Assembly: GCA_013397115.1 (NCBI GenBank)
Contig: VWZW01000509.1
Span: 372,001-436,000, forward strand
Reading direction: 5' to 3'
DNA from: Edolisoma coerulescens
Lineage: Eukaryota; Chordata; Aves; Passeriformes; Campephagidae
DNA length: 64,000 nt
The notes under the pieces: model-generated
What the model was told of the DNA's origin: nothing
Database searches by the model: none
Seen by the model: the letters and a program-made list of their open reading frames with translations, nothing else
Shown here: one piece after another, positions 35,475 to 47,300 of the stretch
Layout of the letters: each line of letters starts with the position of its first letter
Position numbering within the stretch: position 1 is the first letter of the stretch
Program-made: the position numbers and the translations under genes

Positions 35475-38400
35475 AAAGCACTCTCTGGGAAGGTAAAAGG
35501 CCATATAGGGCACCTGCTGTAGGTTTTGAACCCTACCCAGAACTCAAACATCATATTTCTTCTTTCCCTGTTGAGGTCACCACTTCGCAGGAGACTCCAG
35601 CTTGTTTTAGTATGTGGGTACTCTGACTGGAGCCAAAGTAGTCAGGAACTTTGCTCAGTCGGTGTTTTTGTTTCAAGCTTTTCCCCCTGAGGTTATCTGG
35701 AGATCACCTTTGATGTGACTTTCTGGTTTCTCTGTATTGTTACAGAACTGACCTGGCATGGCATGCAGGTCTATACCAGGCAAATATGATGGAGGTTGAC
35801 ATTCTTCTCCACATACTCAGCTTCTCATTGCAGGCTTGTGGCTTTGTTGTTTGGTGTAGGACAAGGGGGACCTTTGGGCCTGGCTGGCCCAGATTTCTTG
35901 TACAAGGTGCTCTTGCAGCCGGTTGTGAAGTCCAAAGGTCAATCCAAATCCAATCGATGGTCTTAGAAATATTTCTAATTCCAAGCTGACATCATTTCAA
36001 AGAAGAAAAGAAGAGGAGATATGTTCCATGCACAGATTACTCAAGATCTTAATCAGCCCTTTCCCTCAAGTGGAAAAAGGTAACTTCTCTGTCAGAGCTG
36101 GAGTAGGCTGCCCTTAACACATTGATCACAAACTGACTTTGGTTGTTTCCGACCCAGTTGCATCATTTTAACAAGAGAATGAAGAGCACTCCTCATGAAA
36201 CCACAGACTTCCCACTCAAGCTGTCTCGCCCGCAATGTTTAATATTCCACTCGACTGACGATCATTGCAGCACTACGTGCAAGGACGGGAGGATCAAATG
36301 CCTGACACTTCCTCCACTTGAATTTTGGATTCCGGGCACCCGTCATGCCCTGGCCCCACAGCAGGAGCAGCAGCCAAGGCAGCTTGTGCAAAAGGCCTGA
36401 AATGTCATGTTTTACAAGCTGAAATATGAAGTGATAACTTGAGGAAGTTTGTTCATGCTTTGGATTGGTGACTGAGGGAGGAAGCAAGTGCATGGTTTCA
36501 GAACGAGTGAATTATTTAAGCCAGCAGTCCAGAAATGCAAAGGAGGGATGTCAGGCTTCTGGAAGAAGCTAAACTGGACTGTATTCCCTTGTCATCAACA
36601 ACAACAGCATGGGTGTTCTGAATGCTACCAAGTCCTGGGTTTTGACATGAAATTGTGCATCACCAGAAAAAAACATCTGTTCAAATTCTCTTCACCAACA
36701 CTTCTGTAATTTAGCAACTTGCCAGTTGCATAATAAAATCAAACTGGGCATGTTGCCTTATGTTTGGCACTTTGGTTTATTTACATTTTGCAAAGGTGCC
36801 CAAAGATCATCAGGCAATGACTGATGAGAAGTTCACACTATTGCTGCAGGTTCTTAGATTATTAGTCATTCTTGGACAACTGAGATAATGTCACACAAAA
36901 TCTGAGAGAGCCAGAGGGCTTTTTTAAACCCGCTTTTCCAAGCTAATGAGGTTTGTCTGTTTCCAGTGTACGTGTATTTTAATTACGTGCAACTATGAGA
37001 CCTGGCAATACTTTTTGAACCTGTTCACCGATTTAAAAGAAAAAAAAAATCCAACAGGAAGAGGGGAAAAGTTGTCAAGGATACAAATTTCAGCCAAATT
37101 CATTGAAACATGGAGAGAAAAAGCTAATTAAAATCTACATGGGAGAATGCAAAGGGCAAGAAGGAGAGAAAGAATGAAGGAGAGACCAAAAATTGAGAGA
37201 TTATAAATGACTAGGTATAAGGAAGAACTTCAGTTACAGCTCATATCTTAGTAAAACTGAAGTTGATCAAACTCAAACAAAACCCACAGTAAACTAGACT
37301 TCCTTTATTCCAATGCTTGGGGAGGTACTTGGGGTTTTGGTTTCTTTATGCAATTACATTTTCCTGCATAATACTCCTTACACATACTACTCAGCTACAT
37401 ATAAAGGGGGTTTTAAACAAGGAGGGGAGGCCGAAATATTTAATGGATACATTTAGAAGGGAGGGAGGCATTCCACTGTACCAATTGGACTTCACCATCT
37501 CCCTTTCCTTGGCATCTAGGGAAAACTCCATTAGAAAAGCAAGAAAGCATGACAAAGTAAACCACAATTTTTTCCCTACTGAGAGCTTCAGGCATACAAA
37601 TGAGTTCTTGCCAGATAGCAAGTGAGATTGTATCATTTCCAAACAACTGACTCAAAGAAAAAAAAGTAAAATGCAGGCACCTTGAGAATTCTCTCAGACT
37701 CAAAACTGCAGAGATCGTTTTGCAGAATTAAGCTTTGCTCTTGGATTACAAATGTTTGTGCCAAATTTCAGTTTCCGATGCTTTTGCCTGTGTGTGAGTA
37801 AGTGTGAAATTATTAATCCTTGAAAGCAGGGATTCATAATAACGGAGTTATTGACATTTTCTTGGCTCTAGCATTGCAGATGTGATGCTAAAGACAAGAA
37901 ACATTCCCGCTGTTTGATGAAGAGGGTACCCAGGAAACACCAGCAGTAATCATTCTCCAGGCAGAAGATGTTTTCTGTCATCTGGTTCTTGACAACTATA
38001 AATAAAGGGCTCAATCTGATTTTTATACACTATTTCTACACTGTAAGAGACAGAATGATATATCCCACAGTTTGCAATGGAAGCCATATACGCAGTGATG
38101 GGATTATAAACAAAGTATGTATGCACCACAAATGTTTGTATTTTTAGCAGTGTTGTGAAGCAGAGGTTCACAACTGCACTTGTGGGCCTTGGTTAATGCA
38201 GGAACACCATTTCTGGTGCTGTAGCTGAAGTGTTTCAGAGACAGATGCTGGTACACAGGCAGAGGATGAAATCAGTATTTGCTTTCTAGCATAAAAGAGC
38301 TGCTATTAAAAGCTACCAAAGTGAAATGCTACCACTATTTTCCTTTCTCAGATACGCCAAACTAATATATTTGAAAGCAGAAATACAAAAAATACAGTGT

Positions 38401-41400
38401 GCAACTCAGCCCCAGGCCTGGGAGATCTCTAAATGAAGCACCAGCACTCCCTGGGAGGGCAGGGGAGTTCTTTAACTCTGGCAAGATGCAATCCTCTTCC
38501 TTGAGGTCACAGCTGAGCTCTGCTCTTCTGTTCCTCTGCAACCAGATGAGAGCCCACCAGGAAAGGCTCAGAAGAGGTAACCAGTGAAACCTTCATTGTT
38601 AGAGGAAACAAAAACCTTGGAATTTTCTTTACTTTGCAATTCAGTGGGCCCTGAGCTTGCAGTGGTGCAAGTCAAAGAGCTTTAACAGCTTAGCCCCGCC
38701 TGGGCAAGGCACTAAACTCAAACTATTCAATTTTCACCAGCAGGACAGCAATNTCAGGCTTGGCCACTTCATCACCACTTAAGGGGAAAATAATAAACAT
38801 AAGCCACACAAAACACAGAATTACTGGGCAAACACGTGAAGGAGATACCAATCTAACACTCCTTTTGAACACTTAATTTCATTTTCTTGTGATTAAGACT
38901 GTCTTTATATTCTGTTGCCTGAATCAGCATGGGCTCCCTTGTCACCATGCCCAAGTTCCCAGGAAAATGTGTTCCTCTTCCCTCCTTACTTCTTCCTGCA
39001 GGATTATGGCCATTCAGCCACGTGGAATCCATCACCTTCCCAGCTGCAGACAAAGAGTGAAAAATAAAAAAAAACTGAGAAAGCTCTAATTGCCAATGCT
39101 CACGTTATCAAATCTGTAATGAAAATAAAGTTTCACAACCGTACCCCAGCACTGGGGGATTGTGCACATCTTTGGGAAGCAGATCTCACCCTCTGCCCAT
39201 TCCTGCCTGGCAATCTGCACTGCAGACTGACCAGAACTTTTCTGGGAGCACAAACCTTCCCTGCATGGCAGTGGTGTTGGTTTGCAAGCAAATGACCATG
39301 CCGGGAAGTGCGAGTTCTCAGGCTGTCTAATGACTGTATCAGCATGGATGTGTCACTGCTGTTCTCACAAGGCATCGCAGAGCCCTGCACGGAGCCATGT
39401 GAGAGTGAGTGAGAAATCAGCTGAATCTCATCAGAAGGAATGGCATAATTAACGCGAATTCTGTGAGGAGCTGTTTGTTAAGTGATATGCAGCTCTCTGT
39501 TTAGTGGCTCATTATTCAACCAAGCCCGGGTAAAGCTTTGCTGTCTCCACGGAGCACAATGTAAATAGAAAAAACAGCTTCATTTTCCCCATCCTGTCAG
39601 TGTAGACCATAATTTAAGCTGATCATACTTTTCCATTCTTCACAGAATTTTTCCACAGTGTGGATAGGGGCATCTAAAGTGTTATTAAAACATGCTAGGG
39701 AGGCAAGCTGGCCAGGGCTGCCTGGAGAGGGCAGCCCCGCTGCTTTCTGGCTTCTCCTGAGTCTGCTCAAAGTGTGAGGAAACAAGAATAGAATCACAGA
39801 TTTCTGGTGACACAAGCAAAGTATCAGTGAGGCAAGTTCTGCAAAGCATTTCAGGCTCCCATGGGGAGGTTTCCTTGGAAAGTAGCTTTCTCTTTGGGAG
39901 ATAACTAGATATTGTCAGGAGATGTGGAATCTCACCTGCTCCACAGCACTGCATTGTATGCAAAAAGAAATTTCAGTCAGTAGAAGGCAGTGAGGAGAAA
40001 GAAGCATCAAAGTGGCTGTTGCTGAAGGAGTAGCTCCAACATGACATGACATATTGCCACTGCCACAAGCCAACCAGCATTGCTTCTGCCCCACATCCAC
40101 CTCAGAGCATGGTAAAAGCTCTTCCTCTCCCTACTGCCAAGGACTTGTGTGCTAATGGACTGCTGACAGATGGGTGAGAACATTTGTTTTATTTTTTTCC
40201 TTTTTCTTAATTTCTAAAAAATACCCCAGCCCCTTGGGAAAAAACAAATGCCAGCCATTCCTCTGCAGTCTGAGGAAATACGGGCACTCCCTGATGATTT
40301 ACATAACTTTAGGGAAAAAAAAAAAAAATCACAACCCTACCATGTCCTGTGGCATTAGACTTTCTTCCATTTTGTGCAAGAAATGCACTCATGTAACAGT
40401 GGTTGACACATCCAAGTTGTGCTCCACAGCTGCTGCTGATCAACAGCAAACAGGAGACCACCGCTGTGGTAGGGCAAGGACATCTGAGCAGTGTGCCCCA
40501 GGTTTCAGCGTAAAATCAAGGCAGGAAATCAAGGCCAATACATGACCAAAGACATAATTTAGCTGGAGAGCAGCAGAGTTAATTCTCTCCCATCTTTATT
40601 TCACCCTTTTTTAGTGCCCATAGTTGCAACAACGTCTCTTCCTAGAATTTCTGCAAGTCTGCCAGAGATGTCCTGAGCAGAAATGCACGTGTCCTTGCAG
40701 GATACTGCCTGTCCACAGGCCTTTACCCATCTTTAGTGTCTTGGGTTCACTGTGCTTGGGCAGAACATCTGCCTAGGATTCAGATTTACAAACTGCGCCT
40801 TTTTTTCTGCCCAGAAACTCTGTCCAGAGAATCTAAAAAATACATGTACATTTGGCCTGAATTTCTCGATGGTCAGCAGTCCAGAAGGAGTGATTTTTCC
40901 TGTCAGAAAATGAGACCAGATCAACAAAACCCATACACATGGCAGTTGTATCTCTTACGACATAGATGGACTGGATGCATCCTCCTTTGGAAAACACTTT
41001 CATCCTTATACCTCCATTTCAATAACTTCTATTACAAACTGGATCCCATGGCATCAATTCACCCTTGTTTCTGCAAATCCCAGCTCAGCCTTGCTCCTGC
41101 TAGTGAGCCCTGACTGGCAGCTAAGGAAATTGGAGCGTGTTTTTAACTGCAGGGGTTTGGAGAGCCAGAAGTAACCCTAAACCCCAGACAGTCATTAGAA
41201 TGTAAATGTGAGGAGGCTGGTCATACATGGAAGGGGTGCTTCGGTGGAAAGAGAAGTAGAGACCAACCTTAAATCCATTGCTGGTGGTGACTCGGGAGTC
41301 AAGGAGCAGGAAGGGTAGATTGAGAAGCAAACCAGACCACAACTGAGAGACACAATTTCCAAATAAGCTGCAGTTCAGCCAAGCCATCCCAAGAGCAAAC

Positions 41401-41617
41401 AGGTATGTTTGTGGTAGAACAGATGTTTCTTGGGAACATGAAGCTGTGCCTTAACTTGAGCAGAAAGGCAGCCACACCTATAAGGTAAGAAAACCCCCTC
41501 CTAAAATAATAGTTCAAAACAAAAATAGAACAGCTGAATGTGATTCTTCCCCTCCAATTCCTTCTTTCTTTTTCTCTCATTAGACACATTAGATCTACTG
41601 AAGGCATTTTTTTTTCC
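35475..41617. other. Gene-free unique sequence with an undetermined base at 38753
   Basis: No supported gene. A 73-codon reverse frame at 37950-38171 is hydrophobic and ends in a string vaguely like the last helix of a GPCR; treated as a weak finding only. Purine-rich DNA lies at about 37140-37190. A few CpGs cluster near 36225-36345. The base at 38753 is N. Confidence 0.45.
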
Positions 41618-41662
41618 CATTCATGTTTCATGAATGCAAAAACATGTGCAACATGTGCAAAT
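41618..41662. repeat. Palindrome followed by a tandem E-box-containing word
   Basis: CATTCATG (41618-41625), TTT, CATGAATG (41629-41636) is a perfect 8-bp inverted repeat. A few bases on, ACATGTGCA is repeated head to tail (41642 and 41651), giving two CATGTG E-boxes nine bases apart, followed by an octamer-like TGCAAATT. Confidence 0.85.
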
Positions 41663-44600
41663 TAAGGATATAATTGACAGACAAATGGCAGCTGCCAAAA
41701 CCAGGAGGGAAAAGTTTCTAAAAGCTAATGGTTTCACAGATCCCTACTGTTGCATTGTGGTTTTGTGCTTGTTGTTGTCTGGTATGTGGTAGATTCTGGT
41801 AAGAATCCCCAAAACTGATGTTTTTTTATGATTTGAAGCACTCAGTACATTATTTATGTCGGAATCAATAGAACAGTTTATATAAAAAAGATGTGTTGCA
41901 ACAGTCAATTCAAAGAGAGCAATTTGTATGCAAGTGGAACTGATCAATCCAATAAAAATGATTGCCAAGTCCCCTGAGACTTATAGAAATACTTTCAATA
42001 AATGCATTTTTAATAAAAAAAAGCAATGAAATATATCACAGCACAGGATTCAAATGGAAAGCAAACCTTTTCTGAACAACTGAGGAAAAGAATTTACACT
42101 TTGATTAAAGTCTGTTTTCATTAAATTATTGATGCAATGTGGATATTTAGTATGGAATATTGTTTGTTTTTAAATCCCTGATTGTTCACTCAGGTTCCCC
42201 TTTGTCCATAGTTATTTCAGGGGAAGTGCCTAACTCCAGGATAACTTCTCTTCCCAGATTTAAGGAAATAAGGTGCATCTTTAAGCTTGTATGGTGGTAT
42301 GTCCACAATAAGGTATAGAAATATCTGGTCAGAGAAGATGCTCAGAGTCTGACTCAGGCCATACTCAGCCCAGCTCAGCTATGACTGTAAGAAATTCTAT
42401 TTCTTATGCGTCAGAAAAGTTCTGAAATATCAGTGTAAGAAGGTGACACTTTTGTTAAGAAAAAACCAGATTTTCTGGGGTAGACATTACAGTGTGTCTG
42501 TGCTGTTCAGAGTCTGTCTCACTGGAAAGCAAAGCACAGCTATTTGGTGTTCAGCTGAGTCAGCATTCACAGCAAAGAAACAGCTTCCAAGGCAGGAAGG
42601 AGAGGATGATTCTTTGGATTTGGGTAATATAAGTCTTCCTTCCTTCTGGCTGTGGCAGGCACAATTCTGTAACAGGACTCTCCCATCCAAGCTTCTTAAA
42701 TCATGGTTGGTTTCATTCCAGAGATTGGGTTATGACCTGACTGGGTGTGTGGTGGCACGGCCAGAGTGACCTGCAGCTCCGGCCCTGCTGTGTCTGTGCC
42801 TGCAGGTGATCAAAGGCAGTGACACTGCTGCCTGCTCTGTTAGCTCCCAGTGCACGAGGACCTGCCCACACATCACCTCTGGGTGGATGGGGACCTCTTC
42901 CCAGAGGGGTCCCGCAGCACGAGATTAAATGGTCACTTTTATGCTGTTATTCCTTCACACTGCAGATAGACTCAAGCAGGTGTCTGCTGGTTTGCCAGAC
43001 AGGAGGAAACCTGACTCGTTAATAAACCCACTTGCTTGTAAGTTCTACACTCAGATTTGTCAGATATAGACACTGGGTTTGGAAGGCTTTTCCTGGCCAT
43101 GATCTGTCTGGAGAGACTTGGTGTCTATGTGATTCCTTTTTGAAATTCCAATTTCAGTGAATGTGATGCCTAAAGATTTTATCTTTTTTACACATTTTTC
43201 ATGTATTTGTAGCTTTGTAGACTGTTAACACATGGTTATAAAGCTCCTGATATTTTTCCCTACCCTTTCTCTTAGATTTTAGAATAATTAGCTAACCTTC
43301 TAACACATTCCTGAAATACTGTTTAGCCTTATTTCCAAGAAGAGAACCTCCAAAAGGACATTTTGTTTTCCAACCAACATCTGAGAAGACACAAAAAGAA
43401 ATGCGGCAAAGAAGCCCCTGGACCAACTCCAGTGGGGCAGAACCTGGGGGAAAATTGCCTAACCAACTGCTCTTCTAGTTGGACAGTATTTGATAGATAC
43501 GCTAATTTGTTAAACTTATAAAAATTGTCAAAATCTGATGCCGGGTGTGCCCATGACCATGGTGTCACCTGGAAGCTTCCGATAAAGACCTGCTTTTTAT
43601 TTTACTATTTCAACACTGTTGCGAGAGTTTTGGGGTTTTTTTAATGTCAGGTAACAAATTAACTTGCCTTTTGCTGTCTTGCCTTAAATCTATGAGGCTC
43701 TGTGAGAACCCAGATACAACACCCTCCTGCTCCTTCACCAGAAATGTGCTCACCCAAACTCTGCTGCCTGTTGGCGAGAAAGGCAGAGCAGTCGGGTTAC
43801 AGAGCTGACTCTTCTAGAAGCCACTTCTCCCATCTCCTGCAGTTTCCTCAGCCCCTGGGGAACCATGACTATCAGCTGTGCAATAATTACATCAGCAGGA
43901 ATAAAATCATGGAGCCGAGGCCTTGCCACCACAGCCGCAAGCTCAGATGATGGAGACAAACAAGAAGTGTCACCACTAGTCACCACCAGGCAGACTGAGG
44001 CTTGCATAGTTATGGGGTACATGAAATGGATGACCTTTGGTGTGATGCAGGCTTAGTCATTAACATAAAAAAGCCCAGTCATTCAGCCGACTGCTTCCCC
44101 TACACTACCAACGTGTTTTCCTATTCCAGAAAATAAGTATTCCTGTGAAGTCATCCCGTCACCCTCCCAGGCTGCTCTCTTTTCCTAGATTATATTTCTG
44201 TCATCTTGGGACCAAAACCCTGGGTAGCAGCATGAAAAAAGCGGCCATTAGAGACACATTTGATGAACCTCCAACATTTGGACTCAGGTACAAGAGTAGT
44301 CATCTCTGACGTCAAGGTTTCCAGGGACATATGGCAGCAAAATATAGGTCTGTGAAACAGAAATAAATGGATGTCTGAAACGAGTAACCAAGCTCACAGT
44401 GAGAAATAGGTGAGGTAGTTTGAAGGATAAGATCAACCAATTTTCTCTTGACATTGCAGTATCATTTTTGTCAGCTAATTCTTTGTCAAGGAGAGCCAGG
44501 ACAAATTCAAAAGCTTGATAGTGAACATCACCAAAGAGGAACATGTCTTTACTAATGGTGTTTATTTCCTCCTCTGATGCTTAGTGACGTGCTCTGCCAG

Positions 44601-46020
44601 ATTCAAGTCCACCGAGGGGTCGAGGAGGCTGAATCAGCTTCACAAAACCAGTCTGGAGAAACACCCTCTGGTTTCATCTTCTGAAAGACAGAATTTGTTA
44701 TCACAAACTCACACTCATATGTGCAGCAACTCTTCCTTATTTTCTTATTCTGAACATTCTCAAATTCCCAGATTTGTCCTGATAATTAATGTTAGTCACA
44801 CATCTTCCCATGGAATTTGTCCATCAGAAAATTGTGCCTTTAAAAACCTCAAATCCCTATTTTGTAGCATGTTAAAACAGAGCGTAAAATCCTTAAAGTT
44901 TCATTCCAACAAGGTTAATTTCTTCATTTTGACCTGCAGGTATATTGCAGATTACTATTCTCATGCTAGCAGTAAATTTAAAGATCAAAACAAAATGCTG
45001 CAACTTTATTGAAACTGATAGCTGGTATTTCTGACATAACCTAAAAAGGTATTTTGCCAATGATTTAAAATTGTAAAGTTCTACTGTGCTTTGGAACAAG
45101 AAGAATCATTGGCACAGTACCACGCTGTTCCCTCAGGCAATCATGCACATTAACCACAAATGCAGATAAAAATTTCTCAAGAGCAGCCTCTGTGTGTTTC
45201 CCTGACCACAGAACACATGGAAGTAAAATATCGCACATTAGACCTTTTAATAAACAGTCTCAAATTATGGAAAATACTGAAATAGGAATCTCAGACCCAA
45301 AATCCTGGATTTTGGGGAACTGCAGATGGAGAGCTGGGACTCAGCAGCTACTTTATGTTGCACAGACAGCGCTGACATTACGATGCAGTCATTTGATGTG
45401 ACAGGGATCATATGCATTCCCAAAAGCAGCTCCTCGGGCTTACAGTCCTTGAGCAGTCATAAAAATAAGATGTCTCTTGAGACATTTCAAAGATAAGGCT
45501 GGAGAGAGAAGGGCCATGTGGTTTACAACACTCTTGGATAAATCCCATGACGCACCAAGGCCGTTTGCAAAGTATCCGGTTCTCTTCATGACAGCGGACA
45601 GAAGTGCTGTGCTGGGAGAGCAAAATAGGAAGGAAGTATTTGGAGCTTTGCCACTTTTCCAGAAAAATTGTGGTTTCATGAAAATGCGCTCTCAAGAGCA
45701 TCTTTGTCATAACATTTAATTTTGGTGCTGGGTTTTAGAACACATAGTCCCAACACCTCCACCCCATCCTTCGGATCCCCAGGGGGATGTCTTCTGGGGA
45801 GGCTGCCCTGTGACATCCTCTCCCTTTCCGAAGGATCACAGACACTTTATTGAAGATTTCCACAGCTTTGTCAGTTTGTGCCTTTAGGGCATCTGGTGTT
45901 TAGTCACACAATCATACGAAGGAGGCCTATTAGGCTTAATTTCTGCCAAGTTTGCAGCAATTAGTAAAGATGCTCCTGGGTTTTAACATCTGTGCAAAGC
46001 GTGTCCTGGTATGGTGTTTT
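41663..46020. other. Gene-free unique sequence
   Basis: AT-rich from about 41640 to 42180, GC-richer at 42740-42920. No gene, CR1 or SINE recognised. Reading frames up to 142 codons lack domain features and overlap others. Confidence 0.5.
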
Positions 46021-46094
46021 CTGTCCTTCTTCCCTCCCTTTCTCACCTCCTCCACCTCCTCCTACTCCTATTCTTTCTCCTCCTCCTCCACCCA
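46021..46094. repeat. Polypyrimidine tract (CTC/TCC-rich)
   Basis: Nearly 75 bases of almost pure C and T on the forward strand (for example CACCTCCTCCACCTCCTCCT). It ends in CCACCCACAG, so it also looks like a strong polypyrimidine tract plus 3' splice acceptor. On the reverse strand it makes Gly/Glu-rich frames that are artefacts of composition. Confidence 0.85.
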
Positions 46095-47165
46095 CAGCAG
46101 GTGTCAGCAAGAGCTGGCAGAGCCCTGCGAGAGCCAGGTCCCTGTGGTGGCCCTGCCATCTGGGTGCCCCTGGCATCACCCTCAGTGGAGGGTGTGGCAG
46201 GCAGGGCTGGAGCTTCTGACCTGAGATCAGAGGTGGGGGAGGAGACTTCACTTCAAATCCCTTGCCAGCTGGGGTGGTAATCTCTTCCCGTGCCCACAGC
46301 AATAAAAATCAGCATTTACATAACACCTGGGGTCACCTGGGAAGCGCTCTGCTGTCAGTGAAGGATTATGTCCCAGCCTCAGATGCCCCTGTCCCTGGAA
46401 GGGGAGCTTCTGACTGCCGGGCACAATGAAAAAGCCTCCTGCTCCTTTTGGGATGATGGCTCACTACCCAGTGAGGTATTTGAGTGGGTTTGTACTTAGG
46501 ATAGCACAGGGGTAGGGGTCAGCACCCACCTGCCAGATCCTCACCACAAGCAAACACTGCTCTGGCCACACAGGACTAAAAAAGTTGTTAAAAGTGATCC
46601 CAAAGCAAATCTTTATGCATATAAAAGAAAAAGTTTGAAGTGTTATTTCTTTTGCTTGGAAAAAAAAAATCTAAATATTAAGTCTTGGCTTTCTTATTTG
46701 TGCTGTAGGGTTCCTTGGAGGGCTGGCAAACATGGGGAACTGCAGCATCACAATCATCAAGAAGCAATGGGAATATATTTCACGTAAAATGCTGCTTATG
46801 TTAACATCTCTTCAGCACAAATGCCTGCAAGAACACTCAGGGGACAAACTCTCTTTGTGGAAATTTCAATATTGCTGCCTCTTTCTCTGCAGGCAAGAAA
46901 GGATTCCTTTCCAAAACAGGAAGGAAAAGTGTGTGACATTCTGGATATTTCTAAAAGAGAAAAATAAACAGATAGCATTTCAAATGAAGTATTTTAAATA
47001 TTTACATTGTTTGGAATGTGGTATGTATGATAAATTAGTAAATGAATAGACAATTATCCATCTATACAGAGAACTCTGTATGTTAAACATAGATGTGTTT
47101 AGGCAGAGAGAGATGCAGATATAGAAAGAAATGTATTCCACAAGTGTTGGGGGGCAGCAGGGCAC
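46095..47165. other. Gene-free; GC-rich part after an acceptor-like AG
   Basis: About 46097-46280 is GC-rich and open in one forward frame (46011-46280, 89 codons), following the acceptor-like AG. No protein similarity is recognised. The remainder is ordinary sequence. Confidence 0.4.
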
Positions 47166-47300
47166 ATCATTGGACACTGGAATAGAAATCACAAAACCTG
47201 GGATTAAAACCTGGCTCTGCCACCAAGGTTTGGCATCATCTTGAGGAAAAAACTTCATTTCTCTACGTTAGTCTTTCTCCTTTCTTCATCTGCTTAAACT
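47166..47300 (+). mobile_element. Ancient MIR/CORE-SINE relic
   Basis: The passage CACAAAACCTGGGATTAAAA, then CCTGGCTCTGCCACC, then a CTTGAGG..AACTTCATTTCTCT segment and CTTTCTTCATCTGCTTAAAC follows the order of a MIR-type SINE. That order is: B-box region of the tRNA head, CTGGCTCTGCCAC, the CTTGGGCAA..CTTCATCTCT stretch, then the CATCTGTAAA phrase. Divergence is high, as expected for an amniote-wide ancient SINE. The target and source subfamily cannot be determined by eye. Confidence 0.65.
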
